From Salinibaculum litoreum (GTDB lineage: Archaea > Halobacteriota > Halobacteria > Halobacteriales > Haloarculaceae), in NCBI GenBank assembly GCA_009789175.1, contig CP046866.1, positions 2,604,001-2,668,000 on the forward strand: 64,000 bases of DNA, read 5' to 3'. The notes beneath the pieces were generated by a model. It saw only the letters and a program-made list of their open reading frames with translations, made no database searches and was not told the DNA's origin. Positions 1-7,957 of this stretch are shown piece by piece. How positions within the stretch are numbered: position 1 is the stretch's first letter; each line of letters opens with the position of its first letter. The position numbers and the translations under genes were made by a program.

Positions 1-598
1 CAGTGCTGTCCGAAAGGGCTGGGAAGGCCTCACCGAGTGCCAGCCCGGAGACAGTACCGTCCTCGACGCCCAGTCTGTCCTCCAGTCGGGGGTCCCAGTC
101 GACGACTCGCCACTGCGCGTCGGTCGTTATCGTCGGCTCCATCCCGCCCGGCAGACCCGTGGTTCCGGTCTCGGCCTCGGTGTCCTCGCCGTCACCGAAC
201 TGTCCCTTATCCTCGGCGTCCCCTGGACCGCGGTCAGGGTCGTCGGGTCCCGCAACTTCAAGAATCTCGTCGGCTACCCGCGTCGCGTCCGTCGCGGGGT
301 AGAGGTGGTGGACATCCACTGTCGACGGGACCGCTGCCACCTCATTGGAGAGGTCAAACAGCGGTACGTCGGCCTGCTGATCTTCCGTAGCGTCTACAAC
401 CTGCTGGAGTTGGTCGCTGTCGAGACTCCCGCCACAGATGACTCCATCGAGGCGGTCATCGGAGAACAGCGACTCCACTGCCGACGGGGAGACAGTCAGC
501 AGATGCAGGCTGTCCTGTGCGCGCCGCTGGAGGACACGTGAGACATCCAGCGAGTGTCCCGCATCACCGACATAGGCCAGGACGGTGGGTGACAACAC
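1..598 (-). CDS. receiver-like / PAS sensor protein, N-terminal part (runs off the left edge)
   Basis: An open frame reads leftward from a GTG at 598 (TTG at 595 is an alternative) to the window edge, about 199 codons. The first ~110 residues (starting LSPTVLAYVGDAGHSLDV) resemble the degenerate response-regulator domain that precedes PAS domains in haloarchaeal sensor kinases and Bat-type regulators. An acidic linker follows, then WRVVDWDPRLEDRLGV, which looks like the start of a PAS domain. Whether the missing part is a histidine kinase or a DNA-binding output domain cannot be seen. A TATA-like box 26 bp upstream supports a leaderless GTG start. The reading is based on composition and motif style, not on a search. 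Confidence 0.6.
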   Translation of the reverse strand, partial: MLSPTVLAYVGDAGHSLDVSRVLQRRAQDSLHLLTVSPSAVESLFSDDRLDGVICGGSLDSDQLQQVVDATEDQQADVPLFDLSNEVAAVPSTVDVHHLYPATDATRVADEILEVAGPDDPDRGPGDAEDKGQFGDGEDTEAETGTTGLPGGMEPTITTDAQWRVVDWDPRLEDRLGVEDGTVSGLALGEAFPALSDST

Positions 599-618
599 AC
601 AATCAGATATAGTCGGTC

Positions 619-628
619 AAACTATAAT
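619..628 (-). promoter_or_regulatory. TATA-like box for the partial sensor gene
   Basis: On the minus strand the sequence reads ATTATAGTTT, centred about 26 bp before the GTG at 598, which is the spacing expected for leaderless haloarchaeal transcription. The same AAACTATAAT string recurs upstream of the chemotaxis transducer near 25,526. Confidence 0.45.
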
Positions 629-706
629 GATTCTGGAAGAGTAGCGTCATCGACACCTGCGAATGAGGGGGACACAAGTAACATCGAACCGAATGCATAC
701 CCATCC

Positions 707-1345
707 GTGTCAGCTACGACCGTCGTCCTCGTTCGCCACGGCGAAACCGACTGGAACCGACAGAGTCGCATTCAGGGCTGGGCCCCCTCGCGGCTCACCG
801 ACCGCGGCCGTGAACAGGCCCGCAGGCTCGGCCGCCATCTCGCCGACGCCTACGACATCGACCGCCTCGTGGCGTCGGACCTCCAGCGCACCCGGGAGAC
901 TGCCGCGCTCATCCGCGAGGCCGGTGCCGACGCCGACGTGACCTTCGACCGGGTCTGGCGCGAGCGTGACTTCGGCGTCCTCCAGGGGTTTACCAAGGAG
1001 ACCATCTTCGAGCGGTTCCCCGAGTACGAAGCCGACAGCGGCGTCATCGCCGCCCGCGAGCGCCCCGAGCGCGGTGAGAGTCTGCTCGATGCCCGCGAGC
1101 GTGTCCTTGATGGATTCGAGCAGGTGACCGAGGTCGACGACGACACCGTCGCCGTGGTCACCCACGGCGGCCCCATCTACTTCTTACTCGGACACGTCCG
1201 CGACCAGGACGTACTGACAGCGGTGACCGACCACTCCCAACACAACTGCTCGATAAACGAACTCCGAATCAGCGACGATATCGAGATTCGCCGGCACAAC
1301 GAGACGGTCGGTGAGTCCGTCCCGGTGCCGGCCGCCGACGACTAG
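707..1345 (+). CDS. histidine phosphatase family protein (phosphoglycerate mutase-like)
   Basis: A 212-residue cytosolic protein of the histidine phosphatase superfamily. The RHGETDWN signature lies at residues 10-17, where His11 would be the phosphorylated nucleophile, and the second catalytic histidine is in VVTHGG near residue 152. An acidic RERDFG stretch lies between them. Members are phosphatases or mutases acting on phosphorylated metabolites; the substrate cannot be told from sequence. The start is a GTG, chosen because the family's N-terminal beta strand (TTVVLVRHG) follows directly. It is divergent from the sensor gene and convergent with larE, whose stop is 5 bp away. Confidence 0.85.
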   Translation: MSATTVVLVRHGETDWNRQSRIQGWAPSRLTDRGREQARRLGRHLADAYDIDRLVASDLQRTRETAALIREAGADADVTFDRVWRERDFGVLQGFTKETIFERFPEYEADSGVIAARERPERGESLLDARERVLDGFEQVTEVDDDTVAVVTHGGPIYFLLGHVRDQDVLTAVTDHSQHNCSINELRISDDIEIRRHNETVGESVPVPAADD

Positions 1346-1350
1346 ACGAC

Positions 1351-2274
1351 TCAATCCGTCGGGTACTCGGCGTCGAGGGGGTCCGGCGAGGGCGTCGGGT
1401 CGGCGGCGTCGACGGAATCGGCCTCGTCTGCACGTTCCGTGGTTGCTGCCTTCGTTTCGTCTGTACTTTCGGCGTCGGCAGGGCTCACGCTCCCGGTTCG
1501 GTAGCCGTGCAGGTCAAGGGTCACGTGCTTAAACCCAAGGTCGGTGATGTGGTCCCGCGCAGCACGCACGAAGTCGGGGTCGAGCGCCACGTCGAGTTCG
1601 TCCTCGCTGACCTCGATGCGTGCGAGGCCGTCGTGGTCCCGAACTCGGAACTGGTCGAACCCCCACGTCCGGAGGAGTCGCTCTGCTTTCTCGATGCGGG
1701 TAAGCCGGTCCTCGGTGACCGCCAGCCCCGTCGGGATGCGCGAGGAGAGACAGGCCATCGAGGGCTTGTCGGCGACCGAGAGGTCATACTCCCGAGCAAT
1801 CGCCCGGACCTCCTCTTTGGTGATGTCGTGTTCCAGAAGCGGGGAATAGGCATCCAGTTCCTCGACGGCCCGCAGGCCGGGCCGATGCCCCTCACCGGGG
1901 TCCGAGGCGTTGGTGCCGTCACAGACCACGTCGATGTCCAGTTCGCGTGCGCGGTCGAACATCGCCGACAGCCGCATCGACCGGCAGTGATAGCAGCGCT
2001 CGTCGTCGTTTTCCACGAAGGCATCGCTGTCGAGTTCGGAGAAGGTGACCTCCTCGTGACGGATGCCGATTTCGTCGGCGACCCGGCGGGCATCGTCGAG
2101 TTCCGCCGCGGGGAGGGTTTCGCTTCTGGCCGTACAGGCCACCGCGTCCGCGCCGAGTGCGTCGTGGGCGAGCGCCGCGACGACGCTGGAATCGACGCCC
2201 CCGGAGAAGGCAATCAGCACGCCCTCGCGGTCGGCGAGGTCCGCACGGGCGGCGGCCATCTTGTCTGCGACCAT
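1351..2274 (-). CDS. larE: LarE-like ATP-dependent sulfur transferase
   Basis: A 307-residue PP-loop ATPase. SGGVDSS at residues 24-30 is the pyrophosphate-binding loop. LarE adds sulfur to a pyridinium-dicarboxylate precursor when the nickel-pincer cofactor of lactate racemase is made. Three cysteines stand out: C94 and C97 in CYHC and C175 in ACLSSR, the position of the sacrificial cysteine in Lactobacillus LarE. A three-cysteine set is the pattern of LarE versions that use a [4Fe-4S] cluster and do not destroy themselves; that assignment here is inference. The last ~50 residues are low-complexity and acidic. No larA, larB or larC is nearby, so another sulfur-transfer role is possible. Confidence 0.8.
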   Translation of the reverse strand: MVADKMAAARADLADREGVLIAFSGGVDSSVVAALAHDALGADAVACTARSETLPAAELDDARRVADEIGIRHEEVTFSELDSDAFVENDDERCYHCRSMRLSAMFDRARELDIDVVCDGTNASDPGEGHRPGLRAVEELDAYSPLLEHDITKEEVRAIAREYDLSVADKPSMACLSSRIPTGLAVTEDRLTRIEKAERLLRTWGFDQFRVRDHDGLARIEVSEDELDVALDPDFVRAARDHITDLGFKHVTLDLHGYRTGSVSPADAESTDETKAATTERADEADSVDAADPTPSPDPLDAEYPTD

Positions 2275-2399
2275 GTCACTCCTTTCGCGCCCGCGAGCAA
2301 AAGACCGTTGACCGAGGGTGTCGCCCCCCGGGCGGCGGGGAGTGTCACCACCACGCGGTATCCGTGCTGCGGGGAGAGCGACCAGCAGGAGGGTGGCGG

Positions 2400-2999
2400 T
2401 TACTCGTTGACGATGGCGGTCTCGAAGCCGTCGTCGGTACGGCTGACGCCGGCCGCACAGACGTGGTGTTCGAACTCGTGGTCGTAGAGTTCGCGGGCAG
2501 CGCCGGCGGCATCGGTCGCCTCCAGCGGGAACGGTTCGGGGCTGTCCCGCTCGTAGGTCGCCACCAGCGTCGGCCCCTCGACTTCCTCGACCAGCAGCGC
2601 GTCCCGGCGGACAGTTCCGATAACGGCACCGGGGTCACCGTCGGTCGTCGGGTCATCGGAGAGGCCGACGATGCCAGCGATGCGTGGCGTATCGTAGTCG
2701 TCTTTCTCGAAGTCAAGTGAGAGAAGCGGTTCCGCAAGCGCGTCGCGGGCGGGATAGCCCAGCGCGAGTTTCTCGGCGATGGGGTCGACGTGGGAGCCGT
2801 TGCCAAGAACCGCACCGCGGTCGGTCACCTGCACGCAGTTGTAGGAGATGTAGGGGTTGTCCGTCTCCGGTGCGTCCGCGGTGGGACCGACGGTGACAGT
2901 ACCGTCGCGGTCAGTGGCCTTGCGGTTGGGGAACGAGCGCGAGGAGACGCGGTAGGCTCCTACCTCGGGACCGATGACGATGAAGCGTCCGACGTACAT
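2400..2999 (-). CDS. purO: archaeal IMP cyclohydrolase
   Basis: A 199-residue protein matching the archaeal PurO family, which closes FAICAR to IMP in the last step of purine synthesis and replaces the cyclohydrolase half of bacterial PurH. Recognisable family segments are [20 protein letters not shown] at the N-terminus, FPNR, and [10 protein letters not shown] followed by GNGSHVDPI. The ATG at 2999 is preferred over the in-frame ATG at 3026 because MYVGRF is the usual family start. The 282 bp between it and the HNH gene hold the two divergent promoters and nothing else that I can identify. Confidence 0.88.
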   Translation of the reverse strand: MYVGRFIVIGPEVGAYRVSSRSFPNRKATDRDGTVTVGPTADAPETDNPYISYNCVQVTDRGAVLGNGSHVDPIAEKLALGYPARDALAEPLLSLDFEKDDYDTPRIAGIVGLSDDPTTDGDPGAVIGTVRRDALLVEEVEGPTLVATYERDSPEPFPLEATDAAGAARELYDHEFEHHVCAAGVSRTDDGFETAIVNE

Positions 3000-3281
3000 A
3001 CCCGAGTCTGACCGGGCTGGACACATGGAGGTATCGGATTCGGTCCTCAGACGACACCGAGTCGCTGGACCATCCCAAGGGGGTCAGAGACGAGGTAGTC
3101 CTACTTCGGTGTCTCCCCCGTCCCCGGTTCGGCGTCTCACGAGTGGGGCGGCTGGTCGGGCCGCGAGAAGCAGGCACTCGACTATCCGATGGCATCGTCA
3201 CCAGGCGAGCGGCTTCGTATTTCAAATTTCAGTTCCGCCCCGTGGCCGGGACTGAAACGAGGGTGGCGTGTAAGTAAGGGC

Positions 3282-4088
3282 ATGGGGACCAGCGAGCAGG
3301 AGTGTCTGGCCGCGTTGCGGGAAGCTGCCAAGGAGTTAGGAAAATCGCCCACGAAGGCAGAGTACGAGGGGTTGGGGCTACAGCCGGCGTCGGCGACAAT
3401 TATCAGGACTGTCGGGAACTGGAACGGGGCAAAGGAGAAAGCAGGACTCGAAACAGCGCCGTCGACTGGGTCACGTACCCAACCGAAGCCAGAGGACATC
3501 GAGTTACCGGACGGGACAGAGTGGGAAGACCTCTCAGTCGACCAGCGATGGCACTACAGAAACGTCGAGTGGAATACGACGCGAACGCTCCAGCGGCGGG
3601 CACGTCTACGGTCGTGGGTCAGCGAGCAGAAGGCGGAGACCGGATGCGAACGATGCGGGGAAGCGAATCCAGCGTGTCTCGACTTTCACCACCGTAACCC
3701 CGACGACAAAGAGATGGCCGTCGGCGACATGGTTACGCACGGCCACGGAAGAGAACGGCTCAGCGAGGAGATAGCCAAGTGCGTGGTACTCTGTGCGAAC
3801 TGCCACAGGAAGGAACACCACACCCAGTCGGTATCGGATGGCCGCGATGACGTGAGGGCGTGGTTGCGAGAACACAAGATCGAATCGAGTGGCTGCCGGC
3901 GTTGTGAAGAGAACGACCACCGGTGTCTGGTGTTTCACCACCAGGATGAAAAGACGGCAACGGTGGCGGAACTGGTCGCTAACAGGCGGTCACTCGATGC
4001 GATACGAGCAGAGATCCAACAGTGTACACTACTCTGTTCGAACTGCCACAGACGGGAACACTACGTGGCACCGGAGCCCGATCAGTGA
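3282..4088 (+). CDS. homing-endonuclease-associated repeat protein with two HNH modules
   Basis: A 268-residue protein. Residues ~5-55 (ECLAALREAAKELGKSPT to NWNGAKEKAGL) match the homing-endonuclease-associated helical repeat found in haloarchaea. Two similar zinc-finger HNH modules follow: CERCGEANPACLDFHHRNPD with CVVLCANCHRKEHH at ~135-195, and CRRCEENDHRCLVFHHQDE with CTLLCSNCHRREH at ~205-265. Both keep paired CxxC zinc ligands and the HH and CHR..H residues of an active HNH fold, so nuclease activity is plausible. Nothing marks it as part of an intein, intron or restriction system. It sits 52 bp before tRNA-Gln. The ATG at 3282 was chosen over 3189 because the upstream extension is not protein-like. 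Confidence 0.75.
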   Translation: MGTSEQECLAALREAAKELGKSPTKAEYEGLGLQPASATIIRTVGNWNGAKEKAGLETAPSTGSRTQPKPEDIELPDGTEWEDLSVDQRWHYRNVEWNTTRTLQRRARLRSWVSEQKAETGCERCGEANPACLDFHHRNPDDKEMAVGDMVTHGHGRERLSEEIAKCVVLCANCHRKEHHTQSVSDGRDDVRAWLREHKIESSGCRRCEENDHRCLVFHHQDEKTATVAELVANRRSLDAIRAEIQQCTLLCSNCHRREHYVAPEPDQ

Positions 4089-4140
4089 CGAGTCGCTTAC
4101 GACACTCATAAGTACAATCGTCTTCTATCACCGACCGCGA

Positions 4141-4213
4141 AGTCCCGTGGTGTAGTGGCCAATCATGTAGCCTTCTGGGGGCTACGACGGAGGTTCGAAT
4201 CCTCCCGGGACTA
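4141..4213 (+). tRNA. tRNA-Gln (anticodon CUG)
   Basis: A 73-nt cloverleaf. The acceptor stem AGTCCCG pairs with CGGGACT, followed by discriminator A. The anticodon stem TAGCC/GGCTA encloses the loop TTCTGGG, giving anticodon CTG. The T arm contains GGTTCGAATCC. CCA is not encoded and I see no intron. It stands alone between the double-HNH gene and a hypothetical gene. The ~148 bp after it hold the promoter of the next gene. Confidence 0.95.
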
Positions 4214-4361
4214 CTCCTTCCGACGACGACTGGTCGAGAGGCTGCTCTCTGACGGTAGTTTTCGTCCCAACAGAAACGTTCCCTTCAAGAGAAACAATCA
4301 GTCAACGGCCCGCAAACAGCCGGCAACAGCCATTTATTGACGCGACGGCCCAACCGGGGAC

Positions 4362-4937
4362 ATGGTCGAAGTAGACGGGGCAGTCATCGAGGAGGCAGTC
4401 CATGAGGGGGAGTCGATGACGATGCGGGACCTAATCGAACTCATCGAGCGGTCCCACGACGAGCAGGCGGGCATCGACCGGGCTACCCTCGCGGCATACG
4501 CTGAGGAACTGGCCGCACAACGGGACTACGCCTTCGACGCCGAAGGGTTTCTCAGCGCCGTCGACGAGAAGCGGACCGACACGGAGACGTGGGTCGGGCT
4601 AGACCGGTTGTACGACCTCGGTGACGGGCAGGTGAGTCTCTATCCCGCCCGGTGGCACGAGGAACTCGGGGGGTCGACAGACGTCGCGGCCTACCTGCGG
4701 TACGTCACCGAGGAGGCACCGCAGTTCATCGAGGACGAGGGGCGGGGCGGGGCCAGTTTCGGGATTCCGGAGGATACACTCATGGGCATCATCGCGACCG
4801 TCGGGCGAGTCGACAGGCAGCAAGCGCAAGCCGCAATCGAGGCGGCACGCGAGGACGGAGAGGTGGTCGAGGACGTTGACCAACACCCACAGGCGGGAGT
4901 GTACCTGGCCGAGCAGGTCGACGAGGGCGGGGGCTAG
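4362..4937 (+). CDS. conserved haloarchaeal protein of unknown function
   Basis: A 191-residue acidic protein that I do not recognise. It is soluble and mostly helical, with no signal peptide or membrane segment. It reads like a real haloarchaeal gene (many D/E residues, strong third-position GC). A TATA-like CATTTATTG near 4,331 lies about 30 bp before the ATG and supports a leaderless start. Its stop overlaps the end of the convergent DUF123 gene by 4 bp. Confidence 0.65.
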   Translation: MVEVDGAVIEEAVHEGESMTMRDLIELIERSHDEQAGIDRATLAAYAEELAAQRDYAFDAEGFLSAVDEKRTDTETWVGLDRLYDLGDGQVSLYPARWHEELGGSTDVAAYLRYVTEEAPQFIEDEGRGGASFGIPEDTLMGIIATVGRVDRQQAQAAIEAAREDGEVVEDVDQHPQAGVYLAEQVDEGGG

Positions 4938-5380
4938 CAGTCGCCACTGTCACCGCCGAGGTGCTGGTGGGTCGTCCGGACGGCGTCCAGCAGGGGGGCA
5001 CGCTGTGGGTGGTAGTGGAGATGGGAGTCACACGCACAGTCCGAGCAGCCAAAGTCGGGGATTGCACCAGCGGTGAGTTCGCCCGCGACCCCACACTCGA
5101 TGTCGACGCCGGCGGACGTGACGACGGTGTCGATGCTGGCGGTATCGAGGCCGAGCAGGTAGTCGATGTGCCAGTGGCGAGTGTCGCGGTCGCCGGCGGC
5201 GAGTTCGCGGTGGCGGTCGACGCGGGCAAAGCCACCTGACCCGAGCGCACTCCCGGTGTAGGCATACCAGCCAGGGTCGAAGGTGTGTGCGCCCAGTGCG
5301 CCGACACCAACCGTCTCCTCGTCGGGCACCTCCACGAGGAGGGTGTACGTGCCACCGTCGTCAGTAGTCGTCCCGGTCAC
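4934..5380 (-). CDS. DUF123 / Uri-type GIY-YIG-related protein
   Basis: A 148-residue protein of the DUF123 family, a compact GIY-YIG-like fold sometimes annotated as a Uri-superfamily endonuclease. Visible family segments are GTYTLLVEV at the N-terminus, GWYAYTGSALG (the equivalent of GIY...YIG), RHWHIDYLL, and a cysteine-rich end with GAIPDFGCSDCACDSHLHYH. The GTG at 5380 is chosen because it directly precedes the first strand; the longer frame upstream is not conserved-looking. The substrate is unknown. The 91 bp between it and the divergent stress protein carry both promoters. Confidence 0.75.
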   Translation of the reverse strand: MTGTTTDDGGTYTLLVEVPDEETVGVGALGAHTFDPGWYAYTGSALGSGGFARVDRHRELAAGDRDTRHWHIDYLLGLDTASIDTVVTSAGVDIECGVAGELTAGAIPDFGCSDCACDSHLHYHPQRAPLLDAVRTTHQHLGGDSGDC

Positions 5381-5471
5381 GTCAGACGCCAGTCGCGGGT
5401 GGCAGATAGCTGTTGTGACCGACGCGGACGTGCAACAAAAGAGACGACTGGGAGGACGCCGAACGTGCAGT

Positions 5472-5855
5472 ATGACCCGGTATCTCGTCGGGACGGCGTC
5501 GGTCCACACGACTGCAGCGGCCTGTGATTATCTGCACCCCCGCGTCGGTGCGGACGATGAGGTGGTCGTGGTAGCGGTTCGCGAACCGGACCTGGACGGA
5601 CGGGACCCCGGTGATGCGACCAACGTTGCCCGAACGCGCCTGCCGGCAGCGACTGTCGAAACGATGACCCGGGAGGGCGAGCCGGCGGCGGTTCTCCAGT
5701 CAGTCGCCGAGGAGCGAAGCGTCGACGTGGTCGTCGTGGGTGCCCACCGCGGCGACCCACAGCGAAGCGGCCCCGCACCGGGGAGTACAGTGCAGGCGTT
5801 GCTCGGGGATGTCGACCAGCCCGTCGTCGTCGTCCCGGTGCCGGACCTGGGGTGA
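5472..5855 (+). CDS. universal stress protein family (UspA-like)
   Basis: A 127-residue single Usp domain: TRYLVGTASVHTTAAACDYL at the N-terminus, RSVDVVVVGAHRGD in the middle and GSTVQALLGDVDQPVVVVP at the end. The middle and end correspond to the G-x2-G-x9-GS nucleotide loop and final strand of ATP-binding UspA proteins, but the loop is altered (GAHRGD), so ATP binding is uncertain. The stop is 65 bp before the GCS-like gene, so they may be co-transcribed. Confidence 0.75.
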   Translation: MTRYLVGTASVHTTAAACDYLHPRVGADDEVVVVAVREPDLDGRDPGDATNVARTRLPAATVETMTREGEPAAVLQSVAEERSVDVVVVGAHRGDPQRSGPAPGSTVQALLGDVDQPVVVVPVPDLG

Positions 5856-5920
5856 GAGGGCAGACAGGACCGGCAGGGGACGCCACCGCATTGAAACCAC
5901 TGGCAATCGAAGGGGGCGCT

Positions 5921-7438
5921 ATGTCCGGTTCGGAACTGGTCACACGGGTGCAGGAACTACTCGCAGTCGACCCCGAGGAGTTTCGCGCCCGGGCCATGGA
6001 GGAGGCGGAGGACCTCAAGACGGAGGTCCGGGACGGAACCTTCGACAACACACAGGCGCTGGTCGGCCTCGAGATGGAACTGTACGGCGTCGACGCTCGT
6101 ACCGACGGGTTACGCCGAATGCCACGGCGGCTACTGGGACTCATCGGCTTCGAGAAGGAACTGGGGTTACATAACGCCGAGATGCAGACCAGCCCGGAGC
6201 CACTGACCCGCTATGGCCTGGTCGCACAGGAAAAGGAACTGCAGGCGCACTTCGCCCCCGCACAGGAGAAGACGAATGCACAGGACATGCAACTGGTCAC
6301 CGATGGACTGTGGACCGTCCCACCGACCGGCGAGACGGCCACCGAATACCTCACCGACTACGTCGAGCAAGAGGGGGTCAAAATCGGGACCAACATGACC
6401 GACTCCATCCGGTATCACGCGATGGCCAACACCGACTACCCCTCGCGGTTCGAACTCGATGCCCCTCACGTCTCGCTGTCGGCCGAGACTGTGATGCCCG
6501 AAAGTCTCATCACCTCCATCCAGCCCCACTACCAGGTCCCCCACGCGCCCGACCTCCCCGAGTACTTCCGGTATGCGCTGCGGGTTGCCGGCCCGTTGCT
6601 CGCGTTGGGTGTCAACGCCCCCTTTTTCCCGCCGGATCTCTACGACGATGCCCCCGACACCGAGATTGTCGCCGAGGCACACATGGAGAACCGCATCGGC
6701 ATCTTCGAGTCGGTCCTGAATCCGCCGGCGGACCACGCGGAACCGCCGAAGGTCTGTTTCCCGCCCGACTTCGAGACGGTGGAAGAAGCCATCGACGCCA
6801 TCGCCAGCGACCGCTGTATCGTCCCGGCGGAGGTCACGGACGGCACCCGCTTCGACGATGCCTTCGCGCATTTCCGACACAAACACGGGAGTTACTGGCG
6901 GTGGGTCCGGCCGGTCTTCGACGGCGCGACACGCTCGCAGGCAAACGCCCGCATCGAGTTCCGCCCGCTGCCCGCACAGCCGACCATCCGGGACACCGTC
7001 GCCTTCGAGGCCGTGTTCGCTGGGCTGATGGAGAGCCTCCACCAGCACGAACACCCGGTCCGCAGCCTCGACTGGGAACAGGCGGAGGCGAATTTCTATG
7101 CCGCTGCCCGCGACGGATTGCAGGCCGACGTGCGGTGGATAACCGGGGACGGTGCCGAGACACGGGAGATGGACGCAATCTGTAACGAACTGTTCGAATT
7201 CGCCCGCGACGGCCTGGAGACACGCGGCCTCTCGACCGAGCAGGCCCGCAAGTACATCCGCCCGCTTCGGGAGCGACTGGACCGCCGGATGACACCCGCA
7301 CGCTGGAAACACGACCGGGTCCGCGAGGCCGTCGAGGCGGGCGTCCCACTGCCCGAGGCCATCTGGGGGATGCAGGCGGAGTATGTCGACTACCAGTCCG
7401 AGACGCTCATCGAAGGCACGTTCGCCGACTGGCTCTAA
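5921..7438 (+). CDS. glutamate-cysteine ligase-like protein (haloarchaeal, long form)
   Basis: A 505-residue protein that fits the carboxylate-amine ligase (glutamate-cysteine ligase) group found in haloarchaea. LVGLEMELYG at ~45 resembles the GxExE metal- and ATP-binding strand of that fold, and ANARIEFRPLPAQPTIRDT near 350 resembles the C-terminal arginine/glutamate catalytic strand. Halophilic archaea use gamma-glutamylcysteine as their main thiol, but their known GshA is shorter, so this could be a ligase with a different partner. ATG 5921 is preferred because the 23 residues upstream are not protein-like. Confidence 0.55.
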   Translation: MSGSELVTRVQELLAVDPEEFRARAMEEAEDLKTEVRDGTFDNTQALVGLEMELYGVDARTDGLRRMPRRLLGLIGFEKELGLHNAEMQTSPEPLTRYGLVAQEKELQAHFAPAQEKTNAQDMQLVTDGLWTVPPTGETATEYLTDYVEQEGVKIGTNMTDSIRYHAMANTDYPSRFELDAPHVSLSAETVMPESLITSIQPHYQVPHAPDLPEYFRYALRVAGPLLALGVNAPFFPPDLYDDAPDTEIVAEAHMENRIGIFESVLNPPADHAEPPKVCFPPDFETVEEAIDAIASDRCIVPAEVTDGTRFDDAFAHFRHKHGSYWRWVRPVFDGATRSQANARIEFRPLPAQPTIRDTVAFEAVFAGLMESLHQHEHPVRSLDWEQAEANFYAAARDGLQADVRWITGDGAETREMDAICNELFEFARDGLETRGLSTEQARKYIRPLRERLDRRMTPARWKHDRVREAVEAGVPLPEAIWGMQAEYVDYQSETLIEGTFADWL

Positions 7439-7453
7439 TACCTTCGAGGGATA

Positions 7454-7906
7454 CTATTCGCGGGCACGCTCGACGTACTCGATGGCGTCGGCGGGCGTCT
7501 CGACGTGTTCGATGCCGGCGACACCATCGATGGTGTGCGTGCCGAGGCCGGCGACCGGTCGCCCGAAATCAAGTGCGTGGCCGAGTTCGGAGAGCGTGCC
7601 CGTGCCGCCGTCGACGGCGATGACCGCGTCGCCGTTGCGGACGACGAGGGGGTTTCGAGCGTTGCCCAGCCCGGTAGCGATGGCAGTATCGACGTACCGA
7701 TTGGCACTGTGGCGGTCGGTACCGGGGAGGATGCCGATAGTGTGTCCCCCGGTCTCGCTGGCACCGCGACAGGCCGCCTCCATGACGCCGGTGCGACCGC
7801 CACAGACGACTTCGTGACCGGCGTCGCCGAGCAGTCTGCCGACCTCGTAGGCACGGTCGTACTCCTGGTCGGTAACGGTACTGCCGCCGATGACGCTGAC
7901 GCGCAT
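7454..7906 (-). CDS. TIGR00725 / LOG-like Rossmann protein
   Basis: A 150-residue protein with the DprA/LOG-type Rossmann signature: MRVSVIGGS at the start, VVCGGRTGVMEAACRGA at ~40-57, and AVDGGTGTLSELGHALD at ~105-121. Relatives bind nucleotides or nucleotide-like ligands and some act as nucleotide phosphoribohydrolases, but this short family has no proven function. The ATG at 7906 matches the family start. It ends 15 bp from the convergent GCS-like gene and lies 51 bp downstream of phaC, so it could be read from the pha transcript. Confidence 0.75.
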   Translation of the reverse strand: MRVSVIGGSTVTDQEYDRAYEVGRLLGDAGHEVVCGGRTGVMEAACRGASETGGHTIGILPGTDRHSANRYVDTAIATGLGNARNPLVVRNGDAVIAVDGGTGTLSELGHALDFGRPVAGLGTHTIDGVAGIEHVETPADAIEYVERARE

Positions 7907-7957
7907 GCTGGTGGAAAGCGCCGCGGCACGCAAAAAGTGTCCGACGAGAAAAGGAGC

